The translations under genes were made by a program, and so were the position numbers. From positions 53,249,109 to 53,313,108 of the forward strand of contig NC_065920.1 in NCBI RefSeq assembly GCF_024586455.1: a stretch of 64,000 nt of DNA. The letters run 5' to 3'. The notes under the pieces were generated by a model, which was not told where the DNA came from, searched no databases, and saw nothing but the letters and a program-made list of their open reading frames with translations. Below are positions 22,936 through 34,310 of the stretch, piece by piece; position 1 is the first letter of the stretch, and each line of letters starts with the position of its first letter. Origin of the DNA: Bactrocera neohumeralis (taxonomy: Eukaryota > Arthropoda > Insecta > Diptera > Tephritidae).

Positions 22936-23984
22936 TTGAGTGGTAAAATTTTGTTGATTGTCCAACAAAGCATTTAGCATGCGTTAATTTAGCTAGCTTC
23001 TTACCTTATCACTATCGCAATAAACATAGTATGTGTGGCGCATACTTATCTTACTACGTACTAGTCGACCTTAGCTTCCGATTGCTAAGCAGATTTCTGA
23101 AATCCTCTGTCGACAGTCTGAGCGCGGAAGTTGCGTTGAACTGTTCGTACGCTTAGCGGTATTAAAGAATATATAACTTATAATAAAATACTATTTAATA
23201 GCACAAAATTATTTGGTAATGTGATAAAATAATAGTAAACTAAAAAAATGTGTCTAAGTGGTGTAATCAAATATTTTTTCTCTATTAAAATTGAAGAAAT
23301 TTCAAAATACTGTGTAAAAAAATATTAAAAGTGCATGTCAATGAAAGGTGGCTAACTTTAAATTGGAATATTAATATACTTATATATAACAAAAATATTC
23401 CGAAATATTTTTCCTTTTATAACAGTGTATTGATATTGTGTGTTCGTTTGAAAACTCTTAAAATTTATATTTGTTATGAGTGAAAATCGCATAAGTGCTA
23501 ATGTAAATTTTTTAAATGGAATTTTTTTTAAATTCCTGGTTTGTGTACACTTGGCCGATCTATGAGGAACTAGTGTTACAGGACTAGCAGGTAATGAGTA
23601 ACACAAAACCCGAATATCTGTGCAAGTGAGACACATTGATTTTTAATAAACAAGAGGACCTAACCTAACCTAACACAATATCTTTTGCAACATAGTATAC
23701 AAACTTCTCTTTTCCACTTATTTATGAAGAGCATTCCAACATTTTTGAGACAGTGCACTCTTCGCTTTGTTATCAACTTACTTCTGTGCCTCGACGTTAT
23801 GTTGCCGAACGCTCACTATACACAGTGTGAGTAAATTTTCAATAGGATTTTGAACATTGAATTGAGACTACAACCTCATTCGTGCGGCTGTTTCTTTTTT
23901 TTTTTTTTTTTTTGAACATTTAATTAAGAAGAATGGGCTGAAAAGTATTATTCAAGGTATTCTCAATCTAAAGCTTTAGCTAAC
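22936..23984. other. Gene-free stretch with CCTAA triplet repeat and poly-T
   Basis: At about 23652-23667 there are three perfect CCTAA units. They sit at the end of a GC-richer stretch (23545-23650) that could be a LINE 3' end, but I cannot identify it. A run of about 18 T lies at 23894-23913. No gene is seen. Confidence 0.45.
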
Positions 23985-24384
23985 GACCCAAAAAACTTAG
24001 TCTGGGCTATACGGTGGGTGAGACAAAACTTCAATGCTGCAGTTTTCCAAATAGTTTTTAACCAGGTTTTCAATATAAGACTTAGCGCTGTCAAGTTGCA
24101 AAATTATTGCCGCGCATCCACTGAAGAGTTTCGGACTTTTTTTGGCAGTCGCACATAGGAGCATTTTCCTTCAAAAACCGGACAAAAGATGCTACTCAAA
24201 ATTGATTTTTTTAGTACCTAAGTAACCGTACTACAATGAACCGATTAAATGAATGACCTTCAGTCCGCTATATTGCCACAGAAGTAGTCGGGACCTAGAC
24301 TTCGTTCCTTATTCATTTTATTGAGTATGTGGCATATTAGTAGTATGTGGGATGAGCAAAACCAAATCAAATCCTACTCAAATA
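23985..24384 (-). pseudogene. Probable decayed mariner-type fragment plus one arm of an inverted repeat
   Basis: The minus-strand sense of 23985-24130 resembles decayed transposase, but no frame survives. 24148-24188 contains one arm (ATAGGAGCATTTTCC, then CAAAAACCGGACAAA) of an inverted repeat whose other arm is at 24514-24556. Confidence 0.35.
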
Positions 24385-24438
24385 TACTCAATATAAAATG
24401 TTCGGCTGCACCCGAACTTAGTCCTTCCTTACTTGTTT
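24385..24438 (-). mobile_element. Solo 3' terminus of DINE-1-like family B
   Basis: Reads TATAAAATGTTCGG, then the hairpin GTTCGG..CCCGAAC, then TTCCTTACTTGTT. These are the last 50 or so bases of the family present in long form at 48348-49398 and 62899-64000. Confidence 0.75.
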
Positions 24439-24599
24439 TATTTTAGTATATTGCATTATTATATTCAATCATGCATTTTTATTCATTTTCATTCATAAAA
24501 TCATTTTAAATAATTTGTCCGGTTTTTGAGGCTAAATGCTCCTACATATGTGAGTCGCTCGCTTCAATTTGATTAACTATTGTTGGTAGCGTTCCTCAT

Positions 24600-25550
24600 T
24601 TCACTGGATTTTTGAAGGATATAATAATTGTATTTCAGTTCAATTTGATGAACTGCTGTCGATAGCGATCCTCACTAATGGTTTCATTCGGTTTTGGAAG
24701 CTCATAATACAGCACGCATTTCTGATCCCACCTAATAAAGGGTATTACTCCAGTGTCATTGATGTTTAGCTTAGCCTTAATTTGGCTGGTTAGCCTGGTT
24801 TCACATATCATTTTTGCGTTAAAGGTTAACGTAATGCATCCAGTTTTCATCACCAGTCACAGTTCGTTGCAAAACGGCTTATTTTTATAGCGTTCAAGCA
24901 GCATTTCTGATCACAAAAAAATGTTTTTCGACGTCGCTTGGCTTCAATTCACATGGTACCTAATTTCCGTGGCGCCCAACTTTCTTGCTTTTAAATGTAT
25001 ATGGCTGTTTTTAAAAGTTTTCAAATGGGCTTTAGTAGCTTCCAAAAATTCTCTGCACTTTTTTTTGTATTTGGCAGCAATATTCGTCCTGTAATTTGCC
25101 ACTTCCTCATCTTATAACTTTTTTGGCTGACCAGAACGTTTTTCGTCTTATTTATTTACCTAAGCTTCAGTAAAAAAGAAATATTCCGCTTTTTCCGTTA
25201 CTTATGCCAACTTAGATCTGTCAAGTGTTACAAGTAGACCTCGTTTTTTGTCGTGATTTTACCACCAGTTAATATCTTCAAAAACAAACATAAAATCCAG
25301 GTTTATACCGACCAGCTTCCAGTTTCTCATCTACTAACCCTTTGGTCGCCTTAAACGTCGTTAGCTTCAAAACCAAAATCACCATTTTTAAATCGTGCAA
25401 ATTACTTGCTAAGCTAGAACATGTGCACCATAAACTTCCACCAAAAAGCGATAACTTTTGGCTAAGGTTTTCTTGTTATCAAAGTAGTGGAGAAGAACTC
25501 CCCGCAAAAACACTGTTTCAGGCACAAATTTCGACTCTTCTTTAATGAAA
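24600..25550 (-). pseudogene. Mariner transposase relic (group 3)
   Basis: Minus-strand reading gives 'VPCELKPSDVEKHFF', a broken 'LQRTVTGDEN' (first catalytic D, near 24850) and 'CVLYYELPKPNETISEDRYR' (near 24690), the order of a D,D34D mariner core. Stops and frameshifts are frequent. The second half of the catalytic core is gone. The part beyond 25200 is assigned only by continuity. Confidence 0.7.
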
Positions 25551-25611
25551 ATGAAATTTTTATTTTTTACGCTGCAAATGAATGGCTTATGCTGAAAGAG
25601 CCTCTCTTATA

Positions 25612-26063
25612 GCCTTGACAGACGGCAGCGTTAATCCGGATTGACTGCGCACTTAATCAGATCCAAATTTGTAGGATCAATGACAGCTCATTGTCCTTTT
25701 TATAATATTTTCAATGAAAATTGATAGAAGATAAACATTACGGTTGTTAGCCGACCAATTTTTACCAAACTATTTTTTATTACAAAAACATATCAACACA
25801 TTATTTTTAAAACTGCATCATAACATAGAAGTTTTATTGATATTATATTGAGAATTTGATAAACAGCTGTCAGGGTTGCTTGTATTTCATTCACAATAGA
25901 TGGAAATTGGCCATTTTTAACAATGTTGCCAACGAAAATCTCACAAACTCCCTAAAATTTTGAGAGTTATTTTTGGATTCAGCAACGGAGTTAGCTGTGG
26001 TAACTCCTGAATTAATACCGAAAAATGCAATTAACCTGGTTTAACGCTGCCGTCTGTCAATGC
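25612..26063. mobile_element. 452-bp MITE with long TIRs and TA target duplication
   Basis: The left end, from 25612, and the reverse complement of the right end, from 26063, both read GC.TTGACAGACGGCAGCG, then TTAA.CC.G.TT.A.TGC. That is about 38 bp with six or seven mismatches. TA flanks the element at 25610-25611 and 26064-26065. The interior has no ORF. TA duplications fit a Tc1/mariner- or PIF-related source; I do not recognise the family. Confidence 0.8.
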
Positions 26064-27334
26064 TATTAATGACAATAGTTTTTCAACGCATGTTTGGAAT
26101 GATTGAACAATGAAAGTGTCCTTTGCTTTAATTAGACACTTGTTTAGATTTATTGTCTATGTTAAATAGCTTGCTGTATGTTTAGCAGCTTTCTTCTTTA
26201 ACTGATTAGCAAAAGAACACTCAACTCGGTTAAATTTGTCCAACATGATTATAATCGCTTATTTATGCATTATAGTTGTCGCAGTATGTAGGCATAAAAA
26301 CTAAAAATTTAGCTTTTTCGCATTAAAGAACATTTCATAAGCTTCATTGCGAAGCTTTATTCTTCTCTTCATTACTCTACAACCAATAGCAACATTTCCT
26401 TTTTAAGACGGAAATAACGCATTAAAACTGAAGTGGTTAAGTATCTCACATTTATTTTGCATTGCCACTTGTTCAGCTATCAGTTTTTTTAGCCCAAAAC
26501 TTGTTGACATTTCATTCTGACATCGGCAATTTATCAATAAATATTACGGGAATTCTGTTCATATGTCATTTGCTATGATTTATTATATGTACTAATTGAA
26601 ATTTAACAGCAAACCAATTAGATAAAGAAATGCTTGAGTAAAATAATTTACAAGATATGCGGTATACTGTCAAAACAAATGAGAATTTGAAAAAATAAAA
26701 AAACCGGTGCGATAGACATACTTCGTGTGACTCAGCTGATATGAATTAAGTACCCAACATTTTATCACTTGTTATCAATTAACAATTGAAAAAAAACGGG
26801 TTATCATAGTATTGCTTATCTCAATTTTTATCTGCCATAGTAGCTCAAAATTCTAAATCGAAATTATGATTTGCTATGCACCGTTGCTAAGCATAATTAG
26901 ACGTAGAGATTGTTTCTTTGATTTGCTTGGCTTGCGGTATACTATCATTCTAACAGTTATAGCACGAGCAGTGAACCAATTACAAACTAGTTACTTTAGG
27001 ATATAATATAACAAAATTAGTGTTTTTTTATTTAATAACAAAAGTATGTGGTTTGTTGATAAGAAATGTAAAAAAATTCATGTGACATATTTTGAAAAAA
27101 TTTGAAAATTCTGAAAATTGATATTTTGAAAAAATTGAAAAATTCTGAAATTTTAAAAAACCCTTCCTATACTTGACTTGACTTGTACTTGATCTATTCG
27201 GCAAGATCAGAAGATAGCAGCTATGTTTTAGGTAGTATAAAATTAAATATCTTAAGGTTAGTGTATAGTATTGAAATATTTTTCACCTAAATATTTTATA
27301 TCTTTTATTTTTGATAACTTATATTTTTGATAAA
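26064..27334. other. Gene-free AT-rich stretch
   Basis: No ORF of note. Short repeats of GAAAATTCTGAAA occur at 27100-27160. Nothing else is seen. Confidence 0.45.
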
Positions 27335-28440
27335 GATGGCAACTCTAAATTTTTATGTTCATGCTATTTTTTAATGCTGGAGGCATATTTCTTAAATTAA
27401 ATTTAAATAAAAATGGTATTTGTATTGTTAAATTTAAAACTTTTTAAGAAAGGTGGCAACATAATACGAATATTATACGAAAAAAATATGTTTTTACATA
27501 TACATACATATGTACATATGTATGTATATGTATTTGCAAATTTTACTAAAATACAAATTTTATTTTTATTGTTGAAATTAAATTGTTTTATTGAAATAAA
27601 ATATTTTATCGAAATAAAATATTGAATTTTTTATTAAAGTGCTTTTCTTTAAGATAGGTGGCAACACTTCTAGAAATTTTTTCGATAAATTATTTTATAT
27701 TTGCTAATTTTAATGAATTAAACTTTTTATTTGAAATGCTAAACTTAAATTGGTTTTTAAGCTAGGTGGCAGCACTTTTGAAAAATTTTTTTTCGAAAAA
27801 AAAATAATTTTACAACTGCTGATTTTATTGAAATAAAAAGTTTATTTGTGGCAAAATTAAAATTTTTTTAAGATAGGTGGCAAGACTTTTACAAATTTTG
27901 TTCGATACTGTTTTTTATATTTGTTATTTTTAAAGAACTAAGCGTTTAATTTGTATTGCTGAACTTACAGCATTTTTTTTTAAATGTGGCAATACTTTCA
28001 AAACTATTTTTTCGGAAAAAATAATATATTTTTTACATCTGCTAATTTTATTGATATAACAAGTTTATTTATGTTAATTTAATTTTATTTTAGTAAATAA
28101 TTTTTTTTTACGATAGATGGCAGCACTTTCACTAAAAAAAAATAGTAATTCTTTTAAAATACAAATTTTATTTTTATTGTCAAAGTTAAAATATTTTTTT
28201 AAGATATATGGCAACCCTTTTAAAATTTTTTGCTCACAATTTGTTTATTTTCATCCCTGCTAATTTTATTGAAATAAAGAGTTCATTTAAATTAATATTA
28301 AAATTTTTTAACGGTAGACTTTTTTACTCTAGGTGGCAACACTTTCAGGTTATATTCGTAAAAAAAATTCAAATTCTTATGGAAAAAAAATATTTTTATT
28401 GCCGGAATAAAATTTTTTTTTAAAGATATGTGGCAACCCT
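27335..28440. repeat. Degenerate tandem array of about 110-bp GGTGGCAAC units
   Basis: GGTGGCAAC or close variants occur at about 27335, 27452, 27657, 27765, 27876, 27985, 28116, 28207, 28332 and 28429. Each is followed by a short A/T run and a TTTTATTGAAATAAA-like block. Spacings cluster near 110 bp, with one double spacing of 205. The units have diverged and T-runs vary in length. The short ORFs at 27413 and 28208 are part of the repeat. Confidence 0.8.
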
Positions 28441-28599
28441 TTTCAAAATTTAATTTACTTTATGTAGCTTAACTCATCCTGTAGCGAGTTTGGTTCAACT
28501 AACGGTTTTTTCTAACTCCCAAAATAATCAAGGTAAATGATATCGAACAAAATGTCTCTCCGCTATGTGTACAAGCGCCATAACATTCATATATTGTGA

Positions 28600-28915
28600 T
28601 AAAACTTGGCATACACCAACACAATATAGAATGCCCCTAAATGTATGCTAAGAAACCAAAATTAGTATAAGAAATAAGCTACCTTTTAAGCAGCTTGACT
28701 TGGTAGCAGTGAAACTTATTTTTAAAATGCTGACTCGACATGTTTATCCACAAACGCTAAGATCAGCAAGTTACAAAACCACCGGCCAGCCGGGCGTATA
28801 CGCAACCAAACCACATAGTTTGTCACATCTAGAATCAAACGCATACACACGCATTGACATTAACGCGCTCTGAGTAGTCTGTAGCTTACAGCTGAATTAA
28901 CACATTTGACCTTTT
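28600..28915. repeat. Diverged repeat D, second copy
   Basis: Partner of 20225-20480, same orientation. The best conserved part is 'GGGCGTATACGCAACCAAAC' through 'GCGCTCTGAGTAGTCTGTAG'. Confidence 0.6.
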
Positions 28916-29989
28916 TGCGTCATTTAACCGTTATTTAACATGTGCAGGCGTTTGGACACAAGCATATATAATTTATTTAAATGCATCAAAGGCACAAGCA
29001 AACATAAAAGTTAAATACATATGTATATATATAAAGAGCGATATATGATAATATATAATGGCAACATATACTTTACTGTTTATATATGTACACATGTATG
29101 TATGTTTCCTATATGTCTATATGTATGTATATAGGTACCATTTCCTCTCTCATTCAACCACAGCTGTCGTGCTCCTGCCAAACCACAATTAAATATAACA
29201 ACAAACATAAATTGTTAACAATCTGCTGTGTCACACACACGCTCACACAGATACATACTATATACATATCTGCATATACCTATCTATATAATTTCACCCG
29301 CTCTTTATTTATTTGTGGTTAAGTCAATTTGTGTGGAAGCAGTAATGGCCACCACGTTGTAGGTCTGTTCCATGACAAGTTGCTGGTTGAATAAATTTGA
29401 GGTGTTTCATGTGGCCGTATATCTTTCATGGTCTCAGTTTAGGCCTAAATTCTCATTTGTAAATAAATAATTATAATTTAATTAATAATTCTAATATGCA
29501 TTGACCTTAATTGAAAAGGTTTGGTGTCAGAAGTCTTGTTAACATTGAAATGTGCCTCAAAAAGTTTGAATTTTTGAGAGAAAGTCAAATATCCTTGTTC
29601 TACAAAAGTATTTCACAATTTCTCACCAGCAGAGTTGTTAAAATAATTGAATTGTATTTTTTTTTTGTAATACTAAAAATCTTAACTCAAAAATATATAA
29701 TCCCAAATACCGGATTAAATAATTCAAAATAAATAAAAGTATTATAAAAAAGTCGCAATAAATATTCTTTATTTTCTTTTTAGCTTATAAATATAATTTA
29801 TTTTTAATTTGTATCCCAAATATCGGTTAAAAATCAGAAACAAATTTTAATCGCATAATTTGAATTAATTTAGCAGTTTTGAGGGACAAAAATAAGTTTT
29901 CCGAATTCAGATTTCCAAACGTTTTGGATAAAAAATTATAATTTAAAATTTCTGCAAAAACCGAATTAATATTAAATCTTTGATTGATT
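28916..29989. other. Gene-free stretch with TATG/TACA microsatellites
   Basis: Microsatellite-like runs at 29010-29130 and 29255-29290. ORFs at 29086 and 29511 are short and composition-driven. Nothing else is seen. Confidence 0.45.
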
Positions 29990-30900
29990 TTAATATAAAA
30001 TTTATTTTTAATTAATCTTAAATTTTATTTAATTTTAATTATTCTTAAATGTTTAACTAATTTTAATTAATCTCATTTTTTTATTAGTTTTTAATTAAAC
30101 TTAATTTTTATTTTAAATTATTTGTAATTAATCTTAATTCTTATTTAATTTTAGTTAATCTTAAATTTTTAATTCATTTTAATGAACCGTAATTTTTTAG
30201 GTTATAAATAAAATTTATTTTTAATTTTTTATCTCAAATATCGGTTTGAAAAAATAAGAAATAAATTTTATTGATATAATTTGAATTAATTTTAAAGTTT
30301 TGGGGTTCAAAAAAAATAAATTTTCACAAATCCGAATGCCAAAGATCTTGGATTAAAAATGGTAATTTAAAATTTCCGCAGAAACTGAATCAAAATTAAA
30401 TGTTTGGTTAACTAAATTTTAATTAATTGTAATTAATATTAATTTTGAATTTTATTTTAATTAATCTTAATTTTTAATTAATTTTGATTAATTTTAATTT
30501 TTAATTATTTAATCTTAATGATTAATTTAATTTTAATTAATCTTAATTTTTAATTAATTAATCTTAATGATTAATTTAATTCTAATTAATTTTAATTTTT
30601 AATTAATTAATCTTAATGATTATTTTAATTTTAATTAATCTTAATTTTTAATTAATTAATCTTAATGATTAATTTAATTCTAATTTATTTTAATTTATTT
30701 TCCAATTAATTTCGAATTCATTTTAATTAATCTTAGTTTTTAATGTACTTTTTAACTAATTTTCAATAATTTCATTAATTTAATAGTGAATTTAATTTTT
30801 AATTCATATTAATTAATCATAATTATTAATTAATTTCCATCAATTTTGATTTTTAAGTAATCTTAATTTTTCATTAATCTTAATTTTTCATTAATTTTAA
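29990..30900. repeat. Extreme AT low-complexity tract, TTAATTTTAATTAATCTTAA type
   Basis: Almost entirely TTAAT/TTTTAATTAATC words. The block 'TTAATCTTAATGATTAATTT' recurs near 30515, 30555, 30610 and 30660, which shows recent local tandem duplication of about 50-55 bp inside an older tract. Confidence 0.8.
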
Positions 30901-31039
30901 TTCGTAGTCCAAAAATTTTGATTTCCGAAAATTTCTTTTGGAATTCCAAAAATGGAATTAAAAATTGAAAATTTCATTCTTAATGGCAAGATTGGAATTA
31001 TGAATGATTAATTATAAATCGAATTTGAATTTCATTGAT

Positions 31040-31720
31040 TGAAATTTAATTAAATTTTATGTGAGTAGTAATTAAGATTATTTTATGAATTACGAATTAT
31101 GAAATATGAATTGAGAAAAATGAATTATGAATTATAAGTCATGACTTATGAATTATCAAGTATGAAATATAATAGTATTGAATTAGGGACTAAGAATTAT
31201 AAATTATGGGTTATAAAGTGTAAATTATGAATAACAAATCATGACTTATGAATTGCGAATTGTGAATTTTGAATTATGACTTATGAATTGCAAATAAGTA
31301 TGTATTATGAATTATGTCTTATGAATTATGAATGGAGAATTACGAATTATGAAAGGTGGATAAGAAATAGTGAACAATGAATTATGATTAATAAACTCTG
31401 AATGATGAATTATGAATTATGATTAACGGATTGTGAAATATGAGTTATGAATTATGATTAACGGATTATGAATTATGAGTTATGAATTACGAATTAATAA
31501 TTATGAATTATAAATAATTAGTTATAAATTATGAAAAGAAGAATTGTTAATATGAATTATGACTAATTAGTAATGAGTTATGAATTAGCAACTAAAAATA
31601 ATAAATTATAAATTAGGAATTATAAATGAATTATAATTAATGAGCTACAAATTGTAACTTATTTCATGAAAAGTAATGACTTATAATTGTGGAAATGTGA
31701 ATTTTAAGTTCTAGAATTTA
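31040..31720. repeat. Degenerate GAATTAT heptamer region
   Basis: Dominated by the 7-mer GAATTAT and variants (GACTTAT, GAGTTAT, GATTAAC), often in direct tandem. It continues the low-complexity tract on its left. No coding potential. Confidence 0.75.
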
Positions 31721-32939
31721 TATTTCAATGTAATTAATTACGCAACTGGTGCTCCATTGAGAAACCATAAAATGCTGTACAACAATAATACAAAATCAGT
31801 AATAAAACACGATTCACCAGCAAAAGGTGTGACATAATATTTTCCTTACACCCATGTAATCAACATAAATATTCTCAAATTTCCGTATATCCTGTCACAC
31901 ATATTTGTTTGTAAATACTATCATATTGACAGCTGTGAAATATTGATAACTGTGTGCTGCCGAAATATTAATGGCGTCTGTGCAGCAACTATCGCACATA
32001 CACATATACATATATAAGTATATACAAATATCATAGGTGTAACTGTAATATTACATGGCACTCTGCTATATCCCTCGCGTGCTCGAAGAGTCATTTACGC
32101 CACGCTGTCAGTCCAATTCACTCGATATATTTATTCGCCATTTATATTTTCGTTGGTTTTTTGTTCTTGCAATTTTACAACAATTCCGAGTGTCGCATTA
32201 CGTTGCGCAATGTAGTCGGTGATGGCTTCAACGCCGCGCAAATATTTCCATTATATTTTCATACTTATGTATATACCGTTACTGTTTTCTTTGGTTTTTG
32301 TTGTACTTTCGTTTTGCCACAAGCACTTTCCGGCAAGTGAAATTGAGAAATGTCAACGCTGTCGGTCTTCTGTTGAAAATTTTACTGTAATTGCTTGAAA
32401 GGTGAGTGGGTGGGTGTCTGTGTGTGTGATGTGGCGTGGGTGTCGCGTCTCTTTCATATCCCTTCTTTGACTTTTTGATCTGAAAAAAATATCTCTGCTT
32501 TAATGTGTTGCCTTTGGTTGTTATTCGAGCTCCATTTTACATCTTAATTCTCTTCTGAAAACGTTTACAAATGAATGAGCATTTCCTGGAATCATTTTGG
32601 CTTTTATCTGCAAATGACTTTCGATTACTGCATATCTCCGTATTCTCTTCGTAATTTATTTAATGCGGCAAGTTTTTTGCCGGGTTAGTATTAAATATTT
32701 ATATATAGATAATAGAATCAAAGTTACAATACTGAATTGATTGAAGTGATTGATGCGAAAAATACTGAGCTTTTGTATGTAACTAATTCTTGATGGTCTT
32801 TTTGATCCATACGGTGGGGGTTCTGGGTGAATATTGAAGTATAAATTGGTAAATTTATAATCTTAATTTTCACCACTGTGATGTCCTGTGTCGATATGTA
32901 TGCTAAGAGAGAAAAATTGTACTATTTTTTATATATTTT
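31721..32939. other. Gene-free stretch, mixed composition
   Basis: Moderate GC from 32040 to 32460 with a GT-rich run at 32400-32445. It might be unique host sequence, but no ORF or domain supports a gene. Confidence 0.4.
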
Positions 32940-34310
32940 GCAGATCTTTGATTAGCTCTATCCCTGGCCTAAAATAGGTTTACATAGGATTGAGTTTAGT
33001 CCAGTACCCCAGCATTGGTAGGTGATGGGTTGCTGGATTAAGGCAATGCAAGGCATACTAGTTTATCGACCAGGCTTTCGCACGTCACGCTGCTACGTTG
33101 GCAGTTATTCTGCGTGATTAAGATATATTATTATTATTAGATACTGAGCTATTCCGGAGTCTGGCCTCCTGAGAAGGAATCAGCCCTGTCCGTTTCCGAG
33201 TCGATCTCAATTTCCTATCCCGGCACTCTCCTTATTGGGTGGAAATCCTCACATCCCTCCATCTACGTGCTTATCGACTGGACTCCTGGGTGCTCGCCGG
33301 TAAACGTCGTGGCCGATGGCGATTCCACTTGTCTCCTCACATTCGTCTTTCTAGTATTGGCAACGTCAGTGGGCAACTCTCCTAAGGAGATGTTGTCGCG
33401 ATCTGCCGGGGATCGACCCTAAACTGGACGGTGGAGAATAACAAGTGAGTACTAGTCTTCATATATACCATATACATATCTAACTTTCTGGGGTACTCCC
33501 ACGATGAAATGTCTCTCACAGCCTCATCCTCAATTCCGATATATAGATCCTACTTTGATTTTAAGGAGCGTACGGGCCTCCTCGTCACGTATGAAACGCA
33601 GTTTGGAGTCAACTCTAAGCTCCAGTAGACCCTACACCATGAAGCTGATGGCTGCAACGTCTTCCAAGTACTTAATGGCCAACCGGAACACTTCCATTTC
33701 AAAAAAAAAAACTATGTCGGATTTGAGCACCAACAAATTCGATGTCAGTGAATTAGACCATCGCTGGCGCTGTTACTCCGCCGTCATGCTTACTCCGGGT
33801 CTGCCGGTGTGGACTATGTCACTGCTGATTTTTTAAACTGATGGTCCATTACTTTGCCGCTCAATCGGTCCCTTCTTCAAGAGGAGTAATGCTTCACTCT
33901 TTTTGTGCTTTTAATAAACTCGGGTGTTTGAAGTCGTTGTACTGCCTCCGGTGGTTTCTTATTTTCAGGAATATTTGCGAGCTGCGCCTTTGCCAGTTTT
34001 TCGGACAGGGGTCCCAACTCCTCTCAAAATTACGGTTGGCGAACTTATTCGTTCATCTGTGAGCGAGGTTAGCGCCTCCAGAACTTGTGCTCCTATCACT
34101 GCCGAAGCTGTGGGTGTCTTTCCATGCGTGGGTGCCACCACTTAGTCGTGATATTGTCAGGACTTCGGTTGGTTTAAGCATTTTAACTTTATGCTACAAG
34201 ATAGATGGGTCCTTCAGTGGGTTTTGTTTGCTTCTTCCACCGACAATTACTGGAATCCCACGGGGTACATCTTCCAACACTCCATCGTATACTACACGGG
34301 CCTAGGAGCG
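32940..34310. repeat. GC-richer block, probably fragments of unidentified retroelements
   Basis: Composition jumps above the surrounding AT-rich DNA. Positions 33122-33140 are a short ATT repeat, which in this window marks a non-LTR 3' end (compare 9467-9485), so 32940-33140 may be such an end. From 33145 to 34310 several short frames exist on both strands, none with a domain I recognise. An 11-base A run at 33700-33711 breaks one of them. Confidence 0.4.
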
